A stretch of 64,000 bases of DNA from Prorocentrum cordatum. Its lineage: Eukaryota > Sar > Dinophyceae > Prorocentrales > Prorocentraceae. The first letter of the stretch is position 1, and every line of letters begins with the position of its first letter. A program made the position numbers and the translations under genes. Below are positions 54,150 to 63,464 of the stretch, in pieces. Location of the stretch: assembly GCA_963575745.1 (NCBI GenBank), contig CAUYUJ010020615.1, positions 719,236-783,235 on the forward strand. The letters run 5' to 3'. Below the pieces are notes generated by a model. The model searched no databases. It was not told the origin of the DNA and was given only the letters and a program-made list of their open reading frames with translations.

Positions 54150-54285
54150 AAATCGAGTCTCTGAAATCCGGCGGCTCTGGAGGATGTCTCGGGCGCCGCG
54201 GCCCTCTCAGAGCGTTCCGGATTGCTCCGAGAGCGTTCCAGAACGCTCTGGAACGGATTTCTCCTCGTCCTAGCCCCTGACTGTT
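54150..54285 (+). repeat. Dispersed repeat (GTTCCAGAGCG family), copy 2
   Basis: GGCGGCTCTGGAGGATGTCT, CGGGCGCC, GAGCGTTCCGGA, AGCGTTCCAGAACGCTCTGG, then CTCGTCCTAGC. Same order as 19478-19600. The AGCGTTCCAGAACGCT core is palindromic. Confidence 0.6.
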
Positions 54286-54332
54286 TTCCTCAACCGCTGA
54301 AGCACTGCGCAAGCCGTGTCGATCAGAGACCT

Positions 54333-54506
54333 GCGGCTGGACCTATGACAGAATAACAACCTTCAAGAACATGAGACCCCTCCGCCAGCCAAGCAGAAGG
54401 ACTGAACATCCAAGGGTACCCTCTCCCAGGATGCACAATAACATCCAGCAAACACGAAGAACATCAGGGTACCCTAATCGAGCCGACCCCGATCTTATAC
54501 CTCCGT
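54333..54506 (-). mobile_element. SINE-like dispersed repeat, copy 3
   Basis: GCTGGACCTATGACAGAATA, ACAACCTTCAAGAACATGAG, ACCCCTCCGCCAGCCAAGC, GGATGCACAATAACATCCAG, CAAACACGAAGAACATCAGG, CCCGATCTTATACCTCCGTA. It lies about 340 bp past the 3' end of the LINE in LINE sense. Confidence 0.65.
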
Positions 54507-54805
54507 ACGACCGTAACGTCGACCCGAGAATTCTCGACCCATGCCCATGGGATCGGTTTTGACGGACCCGCGGCCCAATAAGAGCCCCCAAATGCCGAAA
54601 ACTGTCAAGCACTTCTCGTCGCGAATCTGCATCGCCCACGGAGGTCTGGGGGTCAAGACCTTGACCAGCATAGAGCATAAAGAAACCAGCCTGCATCACC
54701 GTCGAGTCGACCCTCCGTTCTTGAGGGACAGACCCTGCGACGACAAGGGGCTAAGAAACAAAGAGACCCCACCCGACCCATCTTCAAGTCGTTGGTCTCG
54801 CCCTC

Positions 54806-54849
54806 CACCCCTCCTCCTCCTCCTCCTGCTCCTCCTCCTCCTGCTCCCC
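54806..54849 (+). repeat. (TCC)n microsatellite at the LINE 3' junction
   Basis: CTCCTCCTCCTCCTGCTCCT units with the same TGC interruption as the microsatellite on the other side of the element (61160-61205). The run meets the T8 tract (oligo(A) on the minus strand) of the LINE. Confidence 0.85.
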
Positions 54850-56278
54850 TTTTTTTTGTTGGCAGCAACGCCCATGCCTCCTTCAGCGACCGATCTTTGC
54901 CGAGCTTTAGAATTTGCGAGCCACTACTGTAAAACTTGCATGACAAGCAAACAAACAAATTCGAGCAATCTGAGCAGGGGAAGGCAACGACCTTATGCCC
55001 CAACCTCAGCAGCACGCCTTGGTCCAGCCTGGAGTGTCCTGGACAGTCCCCAGGAGGAGGGGCCCGCGCCCGAGAGCCCTTAAGGCAAACTCGGCACTGC
55101 CAGAAGGACCCAACCTGCGCCCACGAGTGCCCAACATCCGGAGGAGGGTGACGAGGGGCGGGAGGGGGCCTGGACCTGGCGGCGCCTCGAAACTCAAGAC
55201 GCGGCCACAAAGGCAGCAGAACAGACCCAGCTTTTAAGACCAGACGCGCTATCTTGATCTTCCTATCGGGCTCATCAGCCTCAACAGGAGCCAAGGAGGG
55301 GTGCAATCGTGCCGCCTCTTTGGCAGCCTGGTCAGCAAAGTGGTTGCCTAGTCTTCTGAAACGTTCACTGGACGAAATGCCGCTTTCATCGACATCCCTG
55401 TGGGCCGAAACTTTGTGGAGGGCGCACAGGTTCCTTCCAAAATGGTGCTTGCCTTGCAGCACAAGACCTGTGTACTGCCTCTTGCCACAGAGCGCATCAG
55501 CACCGAGCGCCACGTGGTCCACAACATTTTGACAGTCACTGTAGCACACGGACGGGGCATCGGCATAGGCTCCACAGAACGCGAACGCAGCATACTCGGC
55601 GGCCTGGGGAGTCTGAGGTCAAGGGGCCCACACAGGCCCCTTCAGGACACCTAGGAGCCCGCCATCTTTCCCCACCACGGTCACAGCCCGGCCCGCACGC
55701 GACAGCTCTTTCACCACATGCCTGTGGCAAGAGCCGCCCATAAACAAATATCCCCACAAGCTATCCCCAGGAGCCACCCTGTCAGCACCACACGCAGGAG
55801 GAGGAGGAGGGAGGTCCTCGACATGCCACACAAGAGAGACACCACCATCACACAGAGGTCTTGGGGCAACATCTCCTGGGTGACGGAACGCCCCATACAG
55901 AAAGAGCTCTTCCTCATAATCAGGGTCCGACGTATCACAGGCAGCTTCCACGAGCCAAGCGGGTAGCACTTCCTTGCGCAGCTCGTCGCACGCCGAACAG
56001 CAAAAAAGCCGATGGTGCAAGGTGCCCTTCGCGACACCACATAACGGGCAGAGACTCGACACCTCGAAATAGCCAGCCGCCTCAGCATCGGCTCCTGTCC
56101 AGAACGCACGACAAGCTTGAGCTCTCATGGCACCCTTGGCCTTGGCGGGGATCTTGGACGACGAGAGCTGCTGCTTGACCACATCCCAACACAGCCTGTA
56201 CCCCACCCCGTACTTATCTCCAGAATCCCGCTCCAGGTTTCTGAGCACCGCGTCACGACACAAGACCTTGACTAAGCG
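54850..56278 (-). pseudogene. LINE ORF2 3' part: zinc finger, RNase H, C-terminal zinc domain
   Basis: Frame restored after the homopolymer slip at 56278-56285. CPLCGVAKGTLHHRLFCC (about 56060-56010) is a C-x2-C...H...C zinc finger typical between RT and RNase H in these elements. RNase H follows: LFMGGSCHRHVVKELSRAG holds the place where the first catalytic Asp is expected in the pattern DGS, but this copy has Gly (GGC). Then a TGA at 55619-55621 falls between GPVWAP and PQTPQAAEYAAFAFCG (Glu present). YSDCQNVVD (Asp present) and RLGNHFADQAA (last Asp present) complete the domain, with KVSAHRDVDE between. Further on, CRVC and CSDC/CLSC pairs form a second zinc domain. The frame runs into the A8 tract without a clear stop. 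Confidence 0.8.
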
Positions 56279-58390
56279 GGGGGGGAAAGCGTCAGCGAAA
56301 TGTCCCTTCCAAAGTCGTCCCTGAGGGTGGTAAAATCGGGCATATCCCACCCCAGACGGTAGATACACATGCGGAGGGCCGAGAGCGGCCCACGAACTTT
56401 AGACCACGAGTGGATGTCGTGGCTGAAGGTCTGCATCCAGCCCTCACGCAGATCCGCCCAAGACAAACACCACGGGAACGCACGAGTGTGGCACAACCAG
56501 ATTTTTTTCGACCATCTGAGAATCGGCGCCACACTCGCTCGCCAGCACGGGTCTCCCTCAAGCAGGCTGAGCACGGCAAGGGAGCGCCCTTGCGAGCGTG
56601 GCTTAACACAAGACATAGCAGCACGACGCAAGGTCAGGAGCTCGGCATCGGACACCCCGAATATGTCGGACCCGTAGGTCCCACCAGCCAGAGGCCCCGC
56701 AGCAAAAACCTTCAAGCTGCGCCTCCCGAGGACGTCCCCAATATGTTTGAGCCTCCTGGTCTTGCGAAGCGCAGTCGCAAGACGAGCTTTAAACTTGGCC
56801 GCCCGGCCACGGCCAGGAGCCCTCAGGGATCGGTCCGCCGTGTAGTCAACCCCCAAGCTCGTAACTCTTCCTACACCCACTCCTTGGCCAGCCAGGTGCC
56901 CAGGTTTCTGGAGGAGCGGAGAGGCGACTTCATTGTTGCTAGCAACCATCCCCACTTTGTCCATGGCGAGAAGGCACTGCAGCTCATCAGTGATGCACTT
57001 GTGGAGCGCTCGGGCTCCGCCCACCAGCGCACGAACAACCTGCCTGGCGCTGCCCGTGCAGCTGAGACCCAGGTCATCAACATACGCGTCGAAGTCCAAG
57101 CCTGGCGACCGAGGGAGCGAGTCGAAGCTGGCCAAAGCGAAAACCCTGATCAAGCTAGTGGCGAACGAGCAGCCCGCCACGATGCCCCTGATGACGAAAT
57201 AAGGCCCTTCGACATAGCCTCCAGGGGCCATGTATATAGCGGTAGCATACGCGCGAATGGCCAGCCTAGCGATACCGAGAGGAAACCCGTGTTGTCGGCA
57301 CCTGGCATAGAGCAAACGAAGGTCGATATGCTCATAATACTTCCGAACGTCTCAGAAAATTGAGGCCGACACTTCGCCACGGCTGAGTCCCGCCTCGGCC
57401 TTAAAGGCTTGCCGCCACACCACGTCAGAGGCGCCCCTGTTGGCACCCGCCGCCCAGAAGTCCCGAGGGTTGTTGCCTTCCCAGCGTTGCGCAAACGACC
57501 GACGGGCCCGCCCCCAGAGGCGGTGCCAACTGGGGAACACCCCGATAAGCCGAAAGCCCCCAGCGGGCTTGCCCAAAAGGGCAATGAGAACCCAGGAAAT
57601 CTGGTGCGGCAGGGAGCCCGTGGCCTCCATGACACAAAACCAGAGGGCGAGGCAGTGAAGGGCCTGATCACAGAGCAGCGAGAAATGACGGCAATGAAAA
57701 CCATCAACACTCACAGCACTGGACAGCCGATACTTCTTAGAAAAGGCACGCAGCTCAGAAGGCTGAAGGACAGGCAGGGGTTCGAGAAACGAGTCATCAA
57801 TGCCCTTCCCGTCCCCATCCCCCCAAATAGACGCAAACTTATCAGCCTCGGTCTCCAAGAGGGCCATGGGGTCCGCAACCATGATGCCCCCAGCCGTGAG
57901 CGTGGTCGTGGGGGTCCAAGGCTCGGGGTCACGAATGGCACGCTGAGCATTACGACTGTCCTTTTCCAACCCTTCTCGAACCCATTCCTGCCAAGACGCC
58001 TTAGACCTGGCAGCAGCCGCGACCTTAGCATTCGAACGGGCCTGATCGACCGAGTCGAGCAGGACTTCAAGATCCGCGCGCAGGGAGCCAACAACATCAC
58101 TGGGCTCTCCGCCTTCAGGATCGCAGAGACCATCATCATCGCCCGACTGACCTGGCAACGCACGCGAGTGCAATCCCCCTGGGCCACCTTGGCTAGGAGG
58201 TTGTCCAGACCTAAAATCGAAGCCGCGCTGGGAAGAAACGTGGGGACGAGAGAGATCCAGGCAGCGGGCAACTAAGCCAACACTAGCCTGAAAGAACTGG
58301 TGCCAGTCGGAGTCGGCCTGCACAGCGACCTCGACGGGCACTGAAACGATGTCGAGAGCCCCCATGCGCACGAAGCTGAGCAGCCAGCCA
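56279..58390 (-). pseudogene. LINE ORF2 reverse transcriptase
   Basis: Motifs in order: VSVDGFHCRHFSLL (fingers), VLIALLGKPAGGFRLIGVFP (motif 1/2 region), SASIF-stop-DVRKYYEHI (motif A, catalytic Asp present), YFVIRGIVAGCSFATSLIRV (motif B) and FDAYVDDLGLSCTG (motif C with the YVDD pair). The stop is TGA at 57352-57354 immediately before the motif A Asp, where related elements commonly have Trp, so a TGG to TGA change is likely. The frame is otherwise continuous for about 700 codons, and C-terminal sequence (LGWDMPDFTTLRDDFG) matches the region after the thumb. The copy cannot make a whole RT. Confidence 0.85.
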
Positions 58391-59727
58391 CGTGATGGAC
58401 CTAAGGCTGGGGTCCTTGACTTTGCCCGCAGGTTTAATAACCGATTTCCACACAAGCTTGGGGCGTTTACCTCTCATGCCGAGGGCGGGAAGCTCAACCC
58501 CCAAGACTTTGGCCAAGTCAGACTCGGCCACATTGGCCCACAAACGATACCCCGGCGTAAGAAGGCCCCTGGCTTTCTGCAGATCCCCCGACAGAGCAGC
58601 CCTGTGAGCGGCTTCGGCCTTGGCGGTAGCCTCGGACCAATCCCCAGGGCACGGCTGAGGCCCCACAGGCGCCGACGGAGGCAAGTCGGGGGGGCGGCGG
58701 AACGCGGGGGCTTTCAGAGAGCCGAGGGACGGGTGAAATTTAATGGCCGCAGGCTTATGCGGGGAAATATCCGACTCAGTGACCACTCTGACTTGCTGCA
58801 AGCACCGTCCCAAGGCTTCAGAGAGAACGAAAAAAACCAAAGGTGTCAGGACCCCCCCTCCCCCCCCCCTCCAGAGGGGAAGTGGGCGTGCCCATCAGCA
58901 GACGCAATGGCCCCTTTCAGAAGCTCCGCAAAGTTGGTTTCAAACAAGACCCCAGGAGAGAAATGGAAATCACCAGCGACGACAACATCACAACCCTGGG
59001 ATTCAAGAAAGATACCGACAGCCCGAAGGATTTCCATGTTAGCTTCCGACAGTCCTTGAGAGTGGACCAGGTAGACCGACACGATGGCGATCGGAGCACA
59101 TCCAGGAACGTGAGTCAGAGCAGCGGCTGCTCGCCCTTCAGCAAGAACCACTCCAGAAGCTTCGTAGCATCCAAGTCCGTCACGAGCCGCCACAACAACT
59201 CCCGAAGAAACACCACCACCTTCACCGAGCACACCAGGCGCCCAAACAGTCTTGAACCCAGCCTTCTTGCAGATATCCGACTTCTGGTCGATGTCCGAGG
59301 CTCTGAGGCGATGCTCTTGGCCAATGACAACGTGGGCCGACGTAGTCTCCAGAAACTTGTAGAACGTGCCCCAAGAGTTCCCGTTGACAGTGGCAATCTC
59401 CAGCTGGAAATCCGAGAACCCAGAGGGAGCAGGAAGAGGAACGGGCCTCGGGGGCTCCAAGGGCTTGGATCCTGGGGCACCTTGGACGTCAGCAGGGACC
59501 AAGGGCGCAACCCAAGAATTGGCCTCGGGAGTGGCGGCTCGAAAGACAGACTGGAACCTTTTAAAAAGCCTGATACCAGAGACTCTGGATTTCGAACCTA
59601 CGACCGAGGCTCGAGAGGCAAAACAGTCAAAAACAAACCGAAATCCAGCAACACAAGATTCGCTAATGCCAGAGAGTCCCCCCCCCCCCTCAAGACGAGG
59701 GGGAGGCGCCACCTGACTCACTGGCAT
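58391..59727 (-). pseudogene. LINE ORF2 N-terminal APE-type endonuclease
   Basis: The likely start is ATG at 59727, overlapping the end of ORF1 by 38 bases in another frame, a common LINE arrangement. Motifs: TVNGNSW (Asn), VVIGQEHRL (catalytic Glu), IVSVYLVHS (Tyr/His), VVVAGDFHFSP and, after a frameshift in the G runs at 58852-58869, ESDISPHKPAAIKF (final His). The usual GDFN is GDFH here (CAT for Asn), which may impair the enzyme by itself. The domain nicks target DNA to prime reverse transcription. Past it, a GCTG duplication at 58381-58390 shifts the frame into the RT. Confidence 0.8.
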
Positions 59728-60973
59728 GAAGAGCCGCATCTGCGCGCGCACGGATATCTGCTGGCGGCGCCTCGACTGGCACCTGCTGGCTGCACCCAGC
59801 CGTCGGGGATGGTTCGCCCTCACCACCAGGAGCGGCAGCTGCAGCGGCCTCAGCACCGCCGACGCCCCCACCAGCCTCATGAAGCCCATCTTCACGCTTG
59901 CGACGCTTGCCAGCCACACGAGCCTTATGCGCTTGATGCGCTGCCTGGGCGGACTTGGCCTGGTCAACTGCCTGCTGGAACAGTGTCTTGGCCATGTCCG
60001 CAATGCCCTGAGACAAGAGCGCCGTGCGCTTCTGCATCTCCTCGCGATCTTCAGCCGACAACTCGAGCTCGTCGTCGTCGCCGAAGTCCTCGAGGATGTC
60101 GCCGCTGATGATGGAGCCGATGTCCACAGAGCCTGACAGTAAGTCCTCGAGCTTGAGCTTTGCCGTCTCAACGTTGGGCACGACCTTCGAATCAGCAGCC
60201 AGCTTCTGGACCGCCTCTTTGTACACCCTGTCAGCTTCCTGCAACTCGCCGCGCACACGCTTGACCTTCTCGTTCTGCTCCTGAACCTCGGACTGCAGAC
60301 GGAGGAGCCTCGCAAGGTCGCCCTCCAGCTGCTTCTCAAGACGCCGAACAAGCGTGTGATGTTGCTGGGCAGCCTGATGTGCCGAGACTGGCTGCTTAGC
60401 ACGCTCCTCAGTAGCCGCCAGCGACTTCGCAAAGGAAGAATACTTGGTGGCACCTGCCTTGCCGCCAGCCTTCTCACACAGTCGAGCCAACTCCGACGCC
60501 TCATCCTTGGACAATTTGGGCACTGCTCCCACTGGCAAAGGCGACAGCTGGCCAGCTCCAGCCTCGACGGGACCAGGCTGAGGTGCGCCGCCTGCCCATG
60601 AATCAACCCAACCGCCGTGTCCTCTGCCCTTGCCGCCGCCGCCCTTGCCCCCCTTGCCGCCAATGCCGCCGCCTGTGAAGCCTCCACCTTTGCCCCCCAT
60701 GAGCGGGCCGAGATGGAAGAACGAGCCTGGGGGCAACGCAGGACGTGCCCATGACCCTTGAGCAGCAGGTGGACGACCGACAGCGAGGCGAGGCAATAGA
60801 GCACTGCAATGGTAGCAATGAATGTCATCTGGAGTATTCTTCTTGCAACCACAGCCTGGGCACGCAACTCCCTGGCCTTGCTTCTTCTTCCCCTTCCGAC
60901 CTCCTTGAACAACTGTCCACTCATCTGGACGCACCCACGGCGCATACGAGAAAGCAGCGGGCGCTGGAACCAT
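59690..60973 (-). CDS. LINE ORF1 protein (zinc ribbon, Gly-rich, coiled coil)
   Basis: 427 codons from ATG 60973 to TGA 59690-59692; I prefer this start to the longer frame because it is the first ATG after the spliced leader. Residues about 1-35 are mixed, with an Arg/Lys-rich patch (GGRKGKKKQGQG). About 35-55 is a zinc ribbon, CPGCGCKKNTPDDIHCYHC (C-x2-C, C-x2-C). About 90-120 is a Gly/Lys-rich tract (GGKGGKGGGGKGRGHGG). About 150-290 is a long charged helix, probably a coiled coil (QQHHTLVRRLEKQLEGDLAR). Then an acidic stretch (DFGDDDELELSAED), a second helix and an Ala/Pro-rich end. It probably binds the element RNA. The frame is intact in this copy. Confidence 0.7.
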   Translation of the reverse strand: MVPAPAAFSYAPWVRPDEWTVVQGGRKGKKKQGQGVACPGCGCKKNTPDDIHCYHCSALLPRLAVGRPPAAQGSWARPALPPGSFFHLGPLMGGKGGGFTGGGIGGKGGKGGGGKGRGHGGWVDSWAGGAPQPGPVEAGAGQLSPLPVGAVPKLSKDEASELARLCEKAGGKAGATKYSSFAKSLAATEERAKQPVSAHQAAQQHHTLVRRLEKQLEGDLARLLRLQSEVQEQNEKVKRVRGELQEADRVYKEAVQKLAADSKVVPNVETAKLKLEDLLSGSVDIGSIISGDILEDFGDDDELELSAEDREEMQKRTALLSQGIADMAKTLFQQAVDQAKSAQAAHQAHKARVAGKRRKREDGLHEAGGGVGGAEAAAAAAPGGEGEPSPTAGCSQQVPVEAPPADIRARADAALHASESGGASPSS

Positions 60974-61123
60974 CGAAGGACGATGTTGGGAGGAGAAACG
61001 AAGTTCCGCACACAAGACGTAATAGTGAGTATGGACCTGGCGGGCGAACGCCAGGGAAAGCAGTCGGGGGCCGCGAATCCCCCCCCGCCACAAACTCAAA
61101 GTCCCATGAGCAATGCCTCCGGA

Positions 61124-61145
61124 CTTGAGCCAAAATGGCTACGGA
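61124..61145 (-). other. Relict dinoflagellate spliced leader (DinoSL)
   Basis: All 22 positions match the conserved DinoSL, whose core reads CCGTAGCCATTTTGGCTCAA, with T at the variable first position and G at the end. The SL is normally added to mRNA 5' ends by trans-splicing and is not encoded in genes. Its presence directly at the LINE 5' end means this copy was made from a trans-spliced mRNA. No splice-donor GT follows it (TCCGG follows), so it is not an SL RNA gene. Confidence 0.93.
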
Positions 61146-61270
61146 CCCTCCTCCTGAAAGGAGTCCTCCTGCTCCTCCTCCTCCTGCTCCTCCTCCTCCT
61201 CCTGCTCGTCCTCCTACTCCTCCTCCTCCTCCTCCTCCTCCTCCTCCTCCTCCTCCTCTTCCTCCTCCAC
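61146..61270 (+). repeat. (TCC)n microsatellite at the LINE 5' junction
   Basis: CCCTCCTCCTGAAAGGAGTC, then CTCCTGCTCCTCCTCCTCCT with regular TGC interruptions. See 54806-54849 for the matching left side. Confidence 0.9.
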
Positions 61271-62814
61271 GTCACTCCTTCTCCTCCTCCTCCTCCTCTT
61301 CCTCCTACGCATCTGCCCTCCTCCTCCTTCTCCTCCGACCTCCTCCTCCTACGCATCTGCCCCCCTCCTCCTCCGTCTTCCAGCGGGCGGCTGTGGTGGT
61401 GGCGGCCGGAGGCGCCTTCAGATCTTGCAGTCATCTTCATCGGAGGGGACACCTCCGTCTCCGACCCCGCTCTCGGCGCTCCGTTTGCTGCTGCCGCCGC
61501 CGAGGGAGAGGCGTGCCCGGAGATCCCCGCCCTCCTCTCTCTCCTCCTGCTGCTCCCCCCTCTCTGCAACCTCCCCCATCCTCCATCCTCCCCTACCCTC
61601 TTCTCCCACTCCTCTTGCACCTCCTGCTGATTCTCCTCCTGCTGCTCTCCTCGTCATCAGCGCCGTCCTCATGATCCTCGTCCTCGGCTCTTCTCCTCCT
61701 CCCCCTCCTGCTCCTCCACCTCCTCAGCTTGCCTCCTCTCGTCTCCACCTCCCTCCCCTCACCCGCCCCCGCCCCCCCATTCTCCTCATCCATCGTCCTT
61801 CCTTCTCCTCCCGCCCACTTTTCCTGCCGAAGATGTCAAGGCTCAAGCCCGAGCCAGCAAAATGTCGGCGGGGCGATCCTCGACGCCTTCGAAGCGCTGA
61901 GACAGCAGCGGCCCTCGGGCAGGCCACATCGCACGCAGAGGCGTCCCGAGGAAGGGCAGCAGCAGTTGCTTTGAGCAGGAGGGGATCGGCATAGAGAGCG
62001 CGAAGAAGTCGGGAGGAACAACGCCCTCCTCACCCGAGGTGCCGCCGCCCTCTGACTCCTCTGCGGTGGGACAGGGTTGGAGTGAAGGTGCCTTATCTCT
62101 TGCCATCACTGGAGGAGTCCCCACACCTTCGCCTCTCTGCATGACATCCTTATGATTCTCCTTCGTTAACGCCCTTGCGTTCCTCCTGCTGCTCCCTACT
62201 GTCGCTCCAGCTCCGCTCCGACCTTCCTCCTCGCTCCTGTACTTCCTCGTGGTATCCCGAAACCAATAACGTGGGGTCCAATCTCCAAACCAATTCCACC
62301 TTCCGACTCGAACCATCCCCCACACGCTGGGGATGCCTCAACCCGGGCAAGCGCCAACCTTGGTCACCCGTGGCCATGCCGCATACCCCGACCAGGTCGC
62401 ATGGCAGCTCCCAAACCCGGATCCACGGAGAGACAGGAAGAAAGGTCCGCCACACGTGGCTCCCAAACTGAAGGGGCCCTGGGACACACAAATGAATAGA
62501 CACAAATAACAGGATTCCGTGTTATCTTCCCATATTTTCTGGGTTTTTGCCTTCTCCCCCACTTCCCATATTTTCCCATATTTTGTGTGGAATCGACGAT
62601 TCATTGTGTCTGTGTGTTTTTCACCTCCTGACAAACACGGGTCAGCCTGAAGCGCTGACCCCGATGCGTGCGCCTTGAGCGCACGTCCTGGCCACCACGC
62701 CAGCGACCTTCTCGCGCGGCGCCCTGCTGCCCCGGGCATCCGACGTCTTGCTTTTGTCGATGCGGTGGTTCCTGGAAACACCAACCACCAACCCCTTCGG
62801 CAGGGCAGGCTTTC
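61271..62814. other. CT-rich DNA, no gene accepted
   Basis: 61271-61820 is pyrimidine-rich with many TCC and CTC clusters and gives Ser/Pro/Leu frames. 61830-62800 has more ordinary composition, but frames overlap on both strands with no recognisable domain. TTTCCCATATTTT is repeated at 62525-62585. Confidence 0.35.
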
Positions 62815-63195
62815 CATCGAGAGTCGCTTGTTCACGGTCCTGGGGCCTGGCGAGGGCTCCCACAGGCCGAAAACGCAGACAAACCTCTGCATGGAACTCT
62901 TTAATTCTTTTCTAGAGAAAACAAAATTCTTTTCTAGAGAAAACCGGAGCGCGCCAAGGGTGGCGCTTGAGGCGCCCCTGGAGGGGCCCCGCGCAGATGC
63001 CGGAAATCCTTGCGGAGCTGCGACAATTTATGCTTACGCAGATGTTTACGTTTTGAACGCTGCAAGTCTGGGGCCGCGACGAGGGCGCCGCTGGGCCGTT
63101 CTTTGACGGTCCTGGGGCCGCGCGAAGGCCCCCGCAGGCCGCAACCGTCGAATAACCTCCGCATCGAACGGTTCAATACTTTGCAGGCCTGGGGC
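62815..63195 (+). repeat. ~95-bp repeat in two diverged copies
   Basis: ACGGTCCTGGGGCC, GCGA(G/A)GGC, CCACAGGCCG or CCGCAGGCCG, CCTC(T/C)GCAT and TTTAATTC or TTCAATAC occur at 62834-62920 and 63105-63185 in the same order, 271 bp apart. A perfect 20-bp duplication of the type AATTCTTTTCTAGAGAAAAC lies at 62911-62945. Confidence 0.6.
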
Positions 63196-63219
63196 GAAGG
63201 CGCCGCAAAGACCGACGAG

Positions 63220-63440
63220 TTGTACGCCCGAAGCTGGTACGGAAGAAATGGTTACGGCGCCCAACAACACATGTTGTCCAAATCCGACATCGGCCGCTGT
63301 TGGGCAGACGGCCTTGCGTCTCGAATGGACAAGGCCCGCGGTGGCACCAACAGCGAGCTCTGTTCAAAACGAAACAGAACTGATGTCGGTCTTTGTGCCT
63401 ATTCTTTCCGTACCCATGCCAACCGTACTGGCAAAAGGTT
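63220..63440 (+). repeat. Dispersed ~200-bp repeat, copy 2 (pair with 26228-26450)
   Basis: GTACGCCCGAAGCTGGTACG, CATCGGCCGCTGTTGGGCAG, TCGAATGGACAA, ACAGAACTGATGTCGG and TTTCCGTACCCATG in the same order as the first copy. The conserved frame reads CPNPTSAAVGQTALRLEW, then VFVPILSVPMPTVL. Confidence 0.65.
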
Positions 63441-63464
63441 CCGATACTGCAACTTCCAGGACCC

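Larger units (their letters stand above)
54850..61145 (-). mobile_element. Near full-length LINE retrotransposon, non-functional copy
   Basis: Read on the minus strand it has, in order: a 22-nt spliced leader (61145-61124), about 150 nt of 5' leader, an ORF1 with zinc ribbon and coiled coil, an overlapping ORF2 with APE-type endonuclease, reverse transcriptase, zinc finger, RNase H and a C-terminal zinc domain, and an A8 tract (54857-54850). Both ends meet a (TCC)n microsatellite with the same interruption pattern, so the element inserted into it. Target-site duplication cannot be read because the target is itself a repeat. Lesions: a frameshift in the G runs at 58852-58869, a 4-bp duplication at 58381-58390, TGA at 57352-57354, a frameshift in the run at 56278-56285, TGA at 55619-55621. 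Some homopolymer changes may be sequencing errors. Confidence 0.85.

Noticed and set aside
56278-56285. Programmed ribosomal frameshift at the homopolymer runs of the LINE
   Set aside because: There are frame breaks at several unrelated places, plus two stop codons and a 4-bp duplication, so decay or sequencing error is the simpler reading.
61124-61145. SL RNA gene
   Set aside because: The sequence after the leader is TCCGG and not the GT donor of an SL RNA, and the leader is followed by the LINE 5' region.
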